Shown here: piece after piece, positions 46,995 through 58,250 of the stretch
How the letters are laid out: every line of letters begins with the position of its first letter
Numbering within the stretch: the first letter of the stretch is position 1
Source of the DNA: Echinarachnius parma
Lineage: Eukaryota > Echinodermata > Echinoidea > Clypeasteroida > Echinarachniidae
Reading direction: 5' to 3'
Assembly: GCA_037951105.1 (NCBI GenBank)
Contig: JBAMJV010009670.1
Coordinates: forward strand, 1 to 64,000
DNA length: 64,000 nucleotides
Notes under the pieces: model-generated
The model's input: only the letters and a program-made list of their open reading frames with translations
What the model was told of the DNA's origin: nothing
Database searches by the model: none
Program-made: the position numbers and the translations under genes

Positions 46995-47189
46995 CTTCTC
47001 TTACCATAAGCTTAACAACACGGTAGAAGAGAAACGAAGAAGCTCCAAGTAATTTTCGTGGAGTTAGACACTTTACAGGCATCCCTTTAAGAATGCATTT
47101 CGCACTCTAGTATATGTACAGGGAATCCATGAATCCATACCGGGACAGAGTATCTGTATAGGGAATCCAGGAATCCATACATCGGGATT

Positions 47190-50100
47190 CTAATATCCAT
47201 ACGGGGATGCAGGGACCTCCTTGATGATGATCCTTGAGGCGCTGTTCCATCCAGTGAGAGCATCGTAGTTCCCATATCCCGGACAATCCCCCACTAGGAA
47301 CTTGACGTTGACAGATCCCGCGCCGACTGTGTGACAGTAACCTGAGATTTTAAGATAGGGATGAATATGAAAAGCACATTGATTAAAAAGTATAACGCAT
47401 GTCATTGATTATTGATCAATGCAACCTACTCGGCACCCTATTTAGTACTCTTTTTGGCATCCGGCTCGACACCCTACATGCCTACTCGGCACTCAATTTG
47501 GCACTCACCTCGGCACCCAACTTGGTACTTGAATATCGGCACCCGACTCTGCACCCCACTCGGCACCATACTCGGCACCCTACTCGGCACCCCACTTGCC
47601 ACTCACTCGGCACCCGACTCGGCACCCAACTCTGCACCCGATTCGGCACCCGACTCGGCACCCTACTCTGCACCCAACTCCCTATTCAGCACTCACCTTG
47701 GCACCCGACCCAACACACAATTGCTGGTAGTAAATATCGGTAAATTATCAAATACATATGTTTCTACCGGAAATAAAATCGTACGATATAATTCTGATTT
47801 TCGTATATCGAAACAGATTTCTAGTTGCAAGGTTTGAAAGCAGTTAGAGATGGTGTGAGTATTCATAGAAACACAATGCTCTCCGCGTGACGTCACCCAT
47901 CGCTATTGTCACGTTGAATGGATGTAGAGAACTGTAATCATTAGTGCGTAGCGCCGAGGACCAGGCGAGCCCAGATTCTTGCATGGCTATCTCGGTGCCT
48001 TGCCTTAAAACTGGCAATAAAATCGTCAAGAAAAACGATTTTGAGTTGCTCTCCCAGCTAGTTCGGGACTCTACTCGGCGTGCGTGTCAGAGTTTCTCCC
48101 GCGTCCTACCGAGTCGGTTATCAATTGTTGCCATACTATTAGTTCAAACTTTACTAGTTTTTTTGAATATTACATTTTTATTTTTGGCGAAGCCATTTCT
48201 TGTATTCGACGCCAAATATTAATAGTCAACGTGGTCAATATGAGAATGTATGCTGGAATTTAGCATTGTTTACCGCGTTGTGCCGAGCTAATGTCGGGGA
48301 CACATCTCGACAACAATCTTTTCTACAGTGTGAGGGCAGAGGGGACGACGTCTTACGGGCAAATTTTTAAAGAAATGATGTAATTAGCAAGTTTATTAAC
48401 AAGCTAAATTATAGTGATATGTCTTTCTTTTCAGTTTGAGGGAATCGCAAGGTTCAGCAAGCCGGAGTGCAATGGGAATACAATTTATGATAATAAGCAA
48501 CAAATTATGCCTTTTAAAGGGGTAGTTTAGTTTTGGTAGAGAGGGCGCTGCACATCACAATTTTTTTGTGAGGTAATGCAAAATTGAGTGTCGAATTTGA
48601 GAGAACATACAATTTTAATGGCAGAATAAACTTTATTTGGTCACAATCGACCCAGAAAAGGCTGAAATATCAATAAATATATCTGATCTTATAATTATTT
48701 GGGGCCCAAATAATTAGATGATTTTTAGAATTTTTGTTTAAAATGCTTGCACTTTTTCAAAAATTTTCAAAAGCGTTTTTAAAATAGTTGTTGATGAACT
48801 CGCTATTTAATCATTATATCAATAAAACATCACATGCATAATTTTGTATGAAAAATGGTGGAAACCAATGCCTTTTTAAAAGCGCCCTCTTGTGTTTTAA
48901 TGGCTCTTTTTGAATGATAACCGGCTTTTTACTTAGTCGTTTGTAATTTTGTATATCTTTCGAGCATGGTGGAGTTATTACTATTAGTTTATAATGTAAC
49001 TGTGCAGGTTTTGGCTACTAAAGTTCAGCCTTACCAAAACTAAACTACCCCTTTAAAAGAAATTTCACAAATTGTTTAAAAGAAACTAACGGCTTTTCAA
49101 GGATCTTTGTGAAACACCCCCCAGGTAGTAGTATATCATCCGTATTGAAGAAAATTCCAGTATGCAGTTGTTGCGATCGCAAGATCACGTGACAAAATTC
49201 TAGTACGCTCGGATCGCCGAACGACGTAGCAGCCGCCGCTTTGTGTATAATGTCAATGGACCCTTTACTTCCTGGCATGACACCCGAAACTGAATGAAAG
49301 ATAATTCATGAATATCAACTCTATGACCTTGTCATTGCCTAACATATTTTGAGAACAATATACATTTTCAGATTATTCAAGGAATACGATCGTTTGTTTA
49401 AAATTCAAGGATACAACTCGAGTTTGATTGACAAAAATGACTCTCCTTTCTTCTTGCATGCATGCCTGCCGCGCCGTACATTGCACGCACACGTATGCAA
49501 TTGGGACCATTGGTTTCGTGTTTCGTATAACTGCAGAACGAAATCAAGAACCCGATCAAACCCAAATTTAACTACTAAGTATTAATTTCTGACAAACTTG
49601 ATATGATTTCCCCCTAGTATGGAATATCTAAAATACATTTATATGCTTTTCCATACAAAGACAATTCTTACCCTTCATTTGAGACTGTGTTTGTTGCAGT
49701 TTCCAGAGCGAAACATAGCACGGACGGGTACGGGTACATGTACGCACAATGCAGATAGTGCTTGAACTGCATGCAGCTTGATTGCATGCAATGGAGTGCG
49801 CCGCGAGCCGTGTGATTATAAGTGGCAGTGAGAGACAGGGGGTTATATTACTTACCAGAAATACTCCGATGTCGATGTAGATTCATATTGTTCGTGTTCG
49901 CCTGGTAGACGGTTCCGTCGATGGTCACGGGAGAGCACTCGTTGTCGTTGAACGTGAAGTACCATCTCTTGCAGCAGCCGCTGCAGCCGTACGTTCGGAG
50001 GTTGCCGCCGTAGTACACATACAGGGCCGAGTCGCTGTACCGCTTCGTGAAAGTGCACGTCTAAAAACGCGGATGAGAAGTAGGGAGGGGGGGGGGGGGG

Positions 50101-53100
50101 GGTGAGAAGGGGGATTATTTAATGTATAATGTATAAATACATAAACACACATTAGAACATCAGACAAATAATACAACATGATTATGTGAGTAATTCGATG
50201 TAAATAGATACAACCATAATAAACAGAATGCATTTTCATATAAAATAATATATAAATGAGGGAAATCTACTTCTCGGGCCACTGCACCGGGGGCCGGGGA
50301 GCTAAACAAAATTTCCTACGAACTTTTTGTCCTAATGAATTATTCATGAGCAGCGACGTGAGCTACTCATGAATATTCATAACTAGGATTGAGTTTGAGG
50401 GTTATAATTACAATGAGACCATTCTGACCATCAGCGGTTTACGTACTAGCCTATTGGTCACGCTGTAGATTTCAACACTTGGTATCATGGGTTCGAATCC
50501 TCTCTTATGACTCTTCTTTTCTTTTGCCATAATACAGGGTGAGTAGCGGTTCATTTAGTAAATGTATCATGCAGAGTTTTCACTAAAGTCTGATATCCGA
50601 CAAAAAGTTCGTAGGAATCATGTGCGCATGCGCCAGAGACAAAAAAGTTCGTAGGAAAAAAAATTCGCGGCCGGGGAGCGGGGGGGGGGGGGGGGGGGGG
50701 GTACCCGAATTATCTTTCGGCGGGGTTGTGATAATGTAAACGATACAGAATACGACAATACATTTGACCTTTGATGGTGTCAAGGTGTACGATAATGTAC
50801 AGTAATGCAGGATAAGTATCACGTTACGTTAACCTGCCCGAGTTATCACCAGAGGCGCATCTGAACAAATAAGGGGAGGGCCAATGTCGAAAAAAGTGAC
50901 TTTAGGTTGCCAGATCTCCACAACAAGTTTAAACCGATTCTAATTGCAAGTATGTTTAATAAGGCAACATAATTCAGAGGTCTACCTCAACATTTTTGTT
51001 GCGAACACCTCCAAATCCAAGATGGCGTCCAAAAAGGCAGCCGTTTTGTATTGCTATAGATAATTGGCGAGATTTCCCAAACGACACCTTATATCAAGAT
51101 TATTCTGCAATCATATTACCGACAATTAGATTTCCTATAACCTGATACCAAACACCGTGAGGTTCAGGATATGTATCACGGTCATTTTTAGCCCCAAACT
51201 CAAATTTTATGAATTTTTCCCCCAAAATATGAAATTATTGATTTACATAATTACATATAAATCAATAATTGTATTAGCAGTCAATATAATACTTTTCAAA
51301 AAACTGTCCAATGATATCGACAATACACCCTGAAAATGTCAAGTGTATACCGTATCTGAACAAGTTATAATACTTTGAAGTCAGCATTAGCTATCCACAA
51401 AATGGGTAGTTTTGCATGATTTCTCATGCTATACAGGGTGTCTCAAAAATGTGTAATCTTAATAAGAGGATTTGTATACCAAATGATTGCGTCAATCTCG
51501 GGACACCTTCAGTTCCAGTTATGAACAAATACAAAAAGAAACACAATTTCTTGTAATATGATGAATATTTCACCATCGTATAGTCCGCGTAGATGTTGTG
51601 TCTGTCCTGTATTATTTTGCTTAACTGCATTTATCATAAATCAAACGCTAAAAATGAACTTAATTCCACTCCACATGAAGCATTCCAGTCAGCTGCATAC
51701 TGACGCGCATGCCATGCATATTGCGAATTCGAATCATACTGGCTGTCCATGATGTGTTTAAAACAGTATCAAGATCATGCTCATTATCTTTAATAAGTGT
51801 CTTACTGAAGGACTGAAGTACACAATATTCGGGACATACTGTAATATGTGCAGAGCGTATCGGGAGCGTATCTAGCTTGGAACACCATCTTGATCGCGAG
51901 GAACGCACCCTTCATGCCCCTCATATCTTATTACATGTACCTGGAGACCATAAAGGTCTATACAATTTGTCTGACTCAGTATTAAAACAAAACAATCTCA
52001 GTTGCTAAACTAATATGCACAACACCGAAAAGCCTCTGCAAGCCGAATGTTTATTTTTTTGCACTACACTGTACTCGTGTAACCATGGTAACAATAGCCG
52101 ATTATGGACAAAGATATACCAAATCAACAAATATTTACTTTAAAAACTTAAAAATAGCAGCTATAGGGTGTTATTTTACATTTGATTTGTTTTCCTCCAT
52201 GTTCACGCGAAAATTAGTGTGCATAATGCGGCTTGTAGTAGCCAAATATATGATTTATTATATTTCTATTGTTGTTGTTACTACGGTTACAAATGTACAT
52301 GGTGGTACAAAAAGTTACCCTAAGATAAACCTAATAGCCTATTCAAAGTTTTTTCCGAACCCTGAAAAAGTCTAGCCAACTGTGGTGTTCCGAATAATAA
52401 TCATGTTAAAAACATAATTATCAAGATATGGTCGATCCAACTGTAAATGACGAGCGCCTCCCATTCGAATATTGCACTATGCACTTTGCATGATGGATTT
52501 ATTATTGCAGTGAAATTACCGATACACTATTTTCGTGTACGATTGCAAACCGATGGCGGCATATTTATGACATGAAAGAAGAAAACTGAAGGTTTTGCTA
52601 AAAAATGGTATCAACAATATGTCATTATTTAGGAGAAATTCTTGAATAAAGTCCGTAAACAAGAATTACATTTATTGGGGCACCCTGTACAGTGTTCGAA
52701 ATCGTACAAATTGGCTGTATTTGTCGATATCAAATGCTGAGTTCCAAGAACTATAACTTTTTGTTCAGATACAATATACACTTGAAATCTTTAGAGAGTA
52801 TTGTTAATATAATTGGACAGTTTTTCGAAAAGTATTAATTCAACTGCTAATGCAATTATTGATATATGCCGAATTATGTAAATCAATAATTTAATATTTT
52901 TTGGAAAAAATGCCTAAAATTTGAGTTTGGGGCTAAATATGACCGTGTTACATATTCTGAAACTCATTGTGTTTGGTATCAGATTATAGGAAATTTGATT
53001 GTCTTTAATATGACTGCAAAATCATGCCTATTCCAGGTGTTATTTGTGAAATATTGCCAATAATCTATAGCAAGTCAAAACGACTACTTTTTTGGACGCC

Positions 53101-54712
53101 ATCTTGGATTTGAAGGTGTTCGCAACAAAATTTTTGAGGTAGACCTCCGAATTAATTTGTCTCACTAAAAATACTTGCAAATAAAATTGGTTTAAACTTG
53201 TTGTGGAGATCTGGCAACCTAAGTCCTTAAGGAAGCCACTTTTTCGATGTTGGCCCTCCCCTTAAAATGGTAGCTTGACATTCCAGTCATAGAATAAGCG
53301 GTGGATATTAATGGTGACCGGTTTTTTACCATGACCATATAATGACTGGAATGAGACGACACACTTTGTCTGGGTACCTTTGCAGATGGATTTGCATCGG
53401 TGATTATTGACTAGCCCTTTGTCTGCATTATTAATTTGATAATGTCGACAAAGGGCTACTCAAATTTCACAGCTGCTGCTATGTCGGTATCTGATTTTTT
53501 TTTTCTTGTTAGTCTGCACTAATGTTGTGTGGCTTTTGAGAATTTGGGGCATGGTGCATAATAATTTACAGTGACACGGTCGATAACTTTAACCTTTGCT
53601 TTGACCTTCAAAGACTGTGTCATACAAATAATGCACCATGAAACAGCATAATAAATCGGACCTTTCTCGCTGACTTACATAGATGGTGTCATAGTCATTC
53701 CCGTTCGAGGAGTACCAGGCGCATTGTTTCCAGTTGTTATACCTGAGCAGCTCCCCGCTTCCCGGGTCTCCGTCGGGTCCTTTGGGTCCATCGGGGCCCG
53801 GTGGCCCAGGAGGACCTTTCGAACAAGCCTGCAAATAGACCATTACAATTAAATAAACACCTTTGATGTCTATTGTTGTATTATGTGGTTTTATTGGAGA
53901 CAATGGTCGAGTTGTATGCACGTAAAATGTGTAAAAGACTAAATTAATTTCCATTAAATAGTATTGTTACTATTGTATTCAATTTGTAAGACTAATCTCA
54001 TCTTACAGCTGATCTACATGTACATCGATGTTCGTCTAGTAGCCTAAATGTGTATGTTATCCAATACAATTGGTTTAACCGGCAATCGTCGTAGGCCCAA
54101 TTAGGGCTGTATTAAAGATTTCGTTAGACCAAATGGAAAAGTAGACAAAGTATTATAAATTATATAGACTACATCAATTGTAGACAAACTGGGTTTAGAC
54201 CAAATGGAACTAGACTGAAATAGACCAACTAGCTGTGGACTTATAGTAGCTCTCTCATATTTTGTTGTACTTTTGTATTACCAATAGAAGTATGGAGCCG
54301 GTTCCGGTTGTTCGAATTTCCCTACCGTTAAGAAGATATTTTCGATTGAAATTTTCGGACTATTAATTATCCACTGGAAAGTTATAATCGTTTACAAAGT
54401 CAGTGCAATGATTTAGCGAATATCACTCCGCATTTCACTCATTACTCGGCCATGTATGATATCAATTTAATGTGAAATTTTCGCTCATTACTTAGTGGAC
54501 ATATTAGATGACAAAAATACACATTCTATCAACCATTCATCACTTTTGCACATATCTACAAAGTAACTAGATCCCTTTAACTATGTCAGTCCAATGAAAA
54601 TAAACCCCTACGTACAGAATTACCGACTATGGCGACTTACCGTGCCCCAAGCCGCAGTATCTGCTACCAATTGACAGAGGAAGATTGAAACAAGAATTAT
54701 GATTGACCTCAT
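47190..54712 (-). CDS. CTHRC1: CTHRC1-like secreted collagen triple-helix repeat protein, complete, four exons
   Basis: Exons (minus): 54712-54641 (24 aa), 53828-53679 (50 aa), 50060-49856 (205 nt) and 47341-47190 (152 nt). Every junction has GT/AG (donors GTAAG or GTAAGT), phases 0, 0 and 1. The product is 192 aa; the human protein is 243. Exon 1 is a signal peptide (hydrophobic IIILVSIFLCQLV). Exon 2 opens ACSKG, then six or seven Gly-X-Y triplets (GPPGPPGPDGPKGPDGDPG), then YNNWKQCAWYSS. Exon 3 has TCTFTKRYSDSALYVYY, CSGCCKRWYFTFND and ECSPVTIDG. Exon 4 has GYCHTVGAGSVNVKFLVGDC and TGWNSASRIIIKEVP. These match vertebrate CTHRC1 landmarks (CTFTK, SAL, CCQRWYFTFN, GAG-VDV, STGWNSVSRIIIEELP). 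Family knowledge: a secreted matrix-associated protein involved in collagen deposition and Wnt/PCP signalling. The collagen stretch is shorter than in vertebrates. A tandem duplicate lies upstream. Confidence 0.92.
47430..47720. repeat. Minisatellite, 10-bp unit ACTCGGCACC(C), in last intron of CTHRC1-like copy 1
   Basis: About 25 to 30 units of CACCCGACTCGG/CACCCTACTCGG type. The same array type, longer, occupies the equivalent intron of the duplicate gene (60790-62350). Confidence 0.93.
47721..48513. other. Intron of CTHRC1-like gene
   Basis: Slightly GC-richer near 47870-48120 (GTGACGTCACCC). No coding feature supported. Confidence 0.45.
48514..49056. mobile_element. TTAA-flanked MITE, GGGTAGTTTAGTTTTGGTA family, copy D
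   Basis: TTAAAGGGGTAGTTTAGTTT on the left and AAACTAAACTACCCCTTTAA on the right. These are the best-preserved ends of the four copies. It lies in the last intron of the CTHRC1-like gene, in the same orientation as copy A. Confidence 0.93.
49057..49855. other. Intron sequence, no gene seen
   Basis: Contains a solo MITE end GGATCTTTGTGAAACACCCC (about 49098-49123), related to the element at 5447-5733. Confidence 0.5.
50080..50105. repeat. Poly-G tract next to exon 3
   Basis: About 18 G within 25 bp of the 3' splice site of exon 3 (a C-run on the transcribed strand). Confidence 0.9.
50275..50701. mobile_element. MITE-like inverted repeat, CCGGGGAGC / TTCCTACGAACTTTTTGTC
   Basis: GCCGGGGAGC and TTTCCTACGAACTTTTTGTC near the left are mirrored by AAAAAAGTTCGTAGGAAAA and GGCCGGGGAGC near the right. 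An extra inner copy (GACAAAAAGTTCGTAGGAA) lies at about 50599. The right end is a G run of about 21. A tRNA-like B-box GGTTCGAATCC is at about 50490. Confidence 0.6.
50869..53264. mobile_element. Foldback element (about 540-bp arms) with nested insertion
   Basis: The left end AAGGGGAGGGCCAATGTCGA and right end TCGATGTTGGCCCTCCCCTT are inverted. The arms pair through GGTTGCCAGATCTCCACAAC, GAGGTCTACCTC, CCAAGATGGCGTCCAAAA and AACTGTCCAAT. The centre is interrupted at 51432-52690 by another element. It sits in intron 2 of the CTHRC1-like gene. Confidence 0.88.
51432..52690. mobile_element. Nested element, TACAGGGTG(T/C)C ends
   Basis: The left end TACAGGGTGTCTCAAAAATG and right end CATTTATTGGGGCACCCTGTA are inverted. 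It splits the palindrome at 50869-53264 near its centre, so it arrived later. About 1.26 kb. No transposase reading is recognisable. The end sequence is of the common mariner/Tc1-related type also seen at 63524. Confidence 0.7.
53279..53540. mobile_element. Partial copy of the CATTCCAGTCAT MITE
   Basis: CATTCCAGTCATAGAATAAG and ACCATATAATGACTGGAATG (53279-53353), followed by GACACACTTTGTCTG and CTTGTTAGTCTGCACTAATG, matches the right part of the element at 42110-42520 in the same orientation. Confidence 0.6.
54261..54580. repeat. Dispersed direct repeat of about 320 bp, copy 1
   Basis: Shares ATTATCCACTGGA, TCGGCCAT, TAGTGGACATATnAGAT, CAACCA(T/C)TCATCACTTTT and ACTAGATCCCTTTAA with 57141-57460 in the same order and strand, at roughly 75-80% identity by eye. 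Lies in intron 1 of the CTHRC1-like gene. Confidence 0.75.
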
Positions 54713-54961
54713 GATGGTTATAATTTATACGATTATATATCTATTCCAATAATGATCATCATAGTCCACGAAATCGTAGATCAGATTACACAAACGATGC
54801 ACTCAGAAAATTCTACCTCAAAGTCAAATTATCAACAACTTGAAAGTTAGTATAAGTTAGAAGTCGCAAAGGCTTGGATAGGTAATAATAGTAAGTGGTT
54901 CGTGTCAACCTAGAGTAAGCCAGACGGAGATCGTACCAAAAGGGCTAGGCTGGGACCAATC

Positions 54962-54998
54962 TAAAACACCAATAGGCGTTACACACGGCATATATATA
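54962..54998 (-). promoter_or_regulatory. CTHRC1: Putative TATA-box promoter of CTHRC1-like gene
   Basis: On the minus strand, TATATATATG (54991-54999 region) lies about 280 bp upstream of the start codon, placing a transcription start near 54960-54968. Inverted CCAAT words are nearby (54966, 54953). This assumes an unspliced 5' UTR. Confidence 0.4.
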
Positions 54999-55707
54999 CG
55001 TCCTTGTATTGTTTCTTGTGACGAGGGTGGAAATCAATAAAAGTAGGGCTTCGATCATCTTCTGTCACAGCGACTTTATTTTGGTAAGAGACATTTCTAG
55101 TATTGTTCTTGATCCACGATTGGAACCATTTGGAGTCGATATTCGTCTGAGCTGACTTTACCAGGAGTTTTTACAAATATATATTGATATATATTATATA
55201 TGTTGTGCGAATGTAAATATTTGTTCTCGGGATATGCATATTTTTAGTCGATATATGTTATATTGAACTACAAATCGGTCTATAATCATTAACTGCTCGT
55301 TTATTTATATACTACGTACAATATTCAATGTTTTCATTTTAAAACCGATGCAAAACATTCCTCATTCATACAGTAACATAATTTGCACAGAAAACGTATA
55401 TAATATTTAGTTTGTTTTAACCATGTTAACAGAGACCTAATATACTGAATATGTTATTGTTAAATGGGTTCTTGATTGTGTATACGTACATGTAAATGCA
55501 TGTTCATTATACATAACAATTTTGTTTACATTCAAATATTTATATATATATGATGCTGGCAGGAAATAATTTGTGCTTTAATGTTTTAATGAACATTATT
55601 CGGTAAGTTCTTACAATATTTTTAAAACGTAATGAGACCAATAAAACGAATCATGTCATTAACAACAAAACCACAGGCAGTGTAAACGCACCATCACCAC
55701 CACCACC

Positions 55708-55739
<32 letters not shown>

Positions 55740-57140
55740 CAATAAATTTACCAATAATTGTACTAATTATACATTTGTGTATGCTTAGGTGAAATAAATC
55801 GCGAAAATGGAGGGAACCAAAGTTTTACTATGACACACACGATACACATCATCATTAAAGTTATATACACGGTTAGTATTATAATCGCTTTGTCTAATTA
55901 TTATCAAAAAGCAGTAGGCCTATGTTTTGATACAATTGCACATGGGAAAGTAATATGTAAAATGTATGTTATGTCTTTTCGCATGTGTATTTCATTCAAT
56001 GAGCATATTCAAATTATTGCAAGTAAAATACAATATGAACGGTTATTTGGCAATTTAATGTTCATACTACAAATCAGATAATTTCATCCATAATCATGTA
56101 CAAAATGAGAATACAATAAGATTGGGTCTTATTAAACTACTTGATAACACTTCATGATTAACTATTATAATACAAATATCATTTACACTCTGGTATCCAT
56201 TAATCAAAAGTTTACATCAATACAACCATTGTTAACTATGGATTTGCATTACAAAGGAATCAAAGAATGTCCCAAACCAAAACAAAAATACTTTATAGTA
56301 ATACTTTATTATACGTTTTGGCTAAAAATCTGTATTTCATTTCATTATTATGGTGAAAACAGATGCCCTTTTTGAAAATAACCCCACTGGAAAATCCGAC
56401 ATACGCCATTTTGTTTTGATTTGATTGCGTGGTTCATCTATTTACAAGTGACCATATGTACCAGTCAGAGGACGTTTGGCAAACAGCGGATGTTCATGGG
56501 CAGAATTCACATACTTGTGCCGTTAATCGCATAAAACATCAAACCTAGAAAGATCTTTCTATGTCAATTAGAAAGATGTTAATGATAGAATTTGAGGATT
56601 TACATCTTTTCCTCCCATATCTACAGTGCACCGCTTCGAACATTGATAGTCGAGTGCAATCTAAATGCGATTGTACAATGGGACGTCTAAACAAAATAAT
56701 CGATGATTTCGACAACAGATCACAATGCTTTAAGTTATATCCACTGTTCAACCCACTGAGGGCATCGTTCTCTTTATACCCAAGAGCCGTGTCTATACGG
56801 CTCTGATATTCCCCATCACTTTCTCATATAGGAAGTCCAGGGTCCATATTATTAATATTCCAAAAACCATACTAGCTTACTTTCTACCTAAGTTTGTTAT
56901 CAATAATAGGGCTGTAAAACGCAGGGAGTAACTATGGGACTATATATCCCGCTTCTATAAATTTTACAACATTACTTATGGTAGATGTGTGACCTAGGGG
57001 TACATAGTCAGAGATAGGCGCCGCCTTATGTCATGTATGTGCCAATTTGGCACGGGGAGGACTATAACTTTCACCTAAAGGGACTTCGTAACATTGTTGT
57101 CCAAATCCTCAAAATCCAATTCGAATTCTAGCAGTTCCAT
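54999..57140. other. Intergenic, no gene seen
   Basis: AT-rich, with (CAC)n(CAA)n at 55688-55742. Nothing coding recognised. GACATACGCCATTTTG near 56398 and a GC patch near 57010 are unassigned. Confidence 0.45.
55688..55742. repeat. (CAC)n(CAA)n microsatellite
   Basis: About ten CAC followed by about seven CAA units. Confidence 0.97.
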
Positions 57141-57460
57141 CATACCTTGTTGTATTCGTATTATACAAGCATGGGACAGGTTTCGGTTTTTCAAATTTCC
57201 CTTTCGTTAAAAAGATATTTGCGATTGAAGTGTTCAGATGTTAAATTATCCACTGGACCTCGAAAACTGGGTACAAATTAATCGAGTGCAATGAGTTAGT
57301 GAATATCAATTTGCATTTTTGCTCATTTCTCGGCCATATAACGTCCATTTAACTTGAAATTGTCACACAACACCCAGTGGACATATCAGATAATAATAGA
57401 CATTGTATCAACCACTCATCACTTTTTGCTCATGTCAACAAACTTACTAGATCCCTTTAA
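57141..57460. repeat. Dispersed direct repeat of about 320 bp, copy 2
   Basis: See 54261-54580. Both copies end ACTAGATCCCTTTAA. Confidence 0.75.
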
Positions 57461-57595
57461 ACCCTAGTTGACAACCAAAGCTATATCGTGTTGCGTACCC
57501 TATCATCTGCATAGACTTGAAATGTAACTAATAATTAAACTAGCGTAATTGTATAAACATGGGCCCATGTTTCTGGTCCGTAAACAAGGCATATA

Positions 57596-58250
57596 TTAAA
57601 GGGGCCCTGCAAACCAAATGCATGTTAACTTCTGTTCATCTCTATTAGTGTACACATTCAATATTTGTAAACGGTTTGAACTAAATATGTTATGTATATT
57701 TTTAAACATTTTATCATTTATTTTTCTTCATGTTGCTAAGCCCCACCTCCTAAAAACCCCTCCAGAGTAAATTTTATTGTTGACCTGTTGTGACATCATC
57801 TGTCAATCACTGGTCAGGTACCATGATATTAACAAAAGATGAAAGTACACAAAGAAAATCCACACAAAAGCATGCCCTGCATACCCCCATGCAATAGCTT
57901 AGACAGTGCTTTTCTTCTGACATAGCAACAGCTATTGAAATTGAAGGTGTGTGAGTTGGTATTCTATTCAACCGTGTGATGCTATTGTGATTAGGCACTC
58001 TGCTTGGGCGAAGGTAACTTCTTTGTAACTGAGTAGTGAATGGCTGATGATGTCACAACAGGTCAACAATAGAATTCTACTCTGGAGAGATTTTCAGAAG
58101 TGGGGGCTTCACAATATGGAGAAAAAGAATTACTAAAATGTTTTAAAATAAACGAAATATGTTTGGGTCAAATGGTTTACAAATAGTTAATGTGTACACT
58201 AATGTAGATGAACAGAAGATAACATGCGTTTAGTTTGCGTGGCCACTGGG
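57596..58250. mobile_element. TTAA-type foldback MITE, copy 2
   Basis: Left end TTAAAGGGGCCCTGCAAACC. The arms pair through TTCTGTTCATCT, AGTGTACACATT and TTGTTGACCTGTTGTGACATCATC. The interior matches the 45689-46504 element (CATAGCAACAGCTATTGAAATT, GTGTGAGTTGGTATTCTATT). The right end GTTTGCGTGGCCAC merges with the next element instead of restoring GGGCCCCTTTAA. Confidence 0.8.

Larger units (their letters stand above)
45545..47185. repeat. Degenerate repeat field with ATCGGGACTCTAnTA-CTGTA words
   Basis: Units of roughly 40-50 bp containing CGGGACTCTA, CTGTATA and GGGAAT(T/C)(T/C)AGGA recur at 45560-45690, 46505-46755 and 47100-47190. The same words follow the last exon of the duplicate gene (60480-60530). 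The 45689-46504 MITE is inserted in this field: sequence on both sides of its TTAA ends joins into a normal unit. About 46760-47085 lacks units and shows no gene. Confidence 0.65.

Noticed and set aside
49852-50058. Minus-strand reading HFHEAVQRLGPVCVLRRQP
   Set aside because: Wrong frame of the CTHRC1-like exon 3; the correct frame has consensus splice sites and matches the family.
14735-53264. Long palindromes considered as viral or replication-origin structures
   Set aside because: Each is a bounded inverted repeat with family members in the window; no viral genes or origin-specific features accompany them.
53589-53954. Single-exon reading with its own Met upstream of the collagen triplets
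   Set aside because: The residues before ACSKG are intronic; a clean acceptor at 53829-53830 and a signal-peptide exon upstream give a better gene model.
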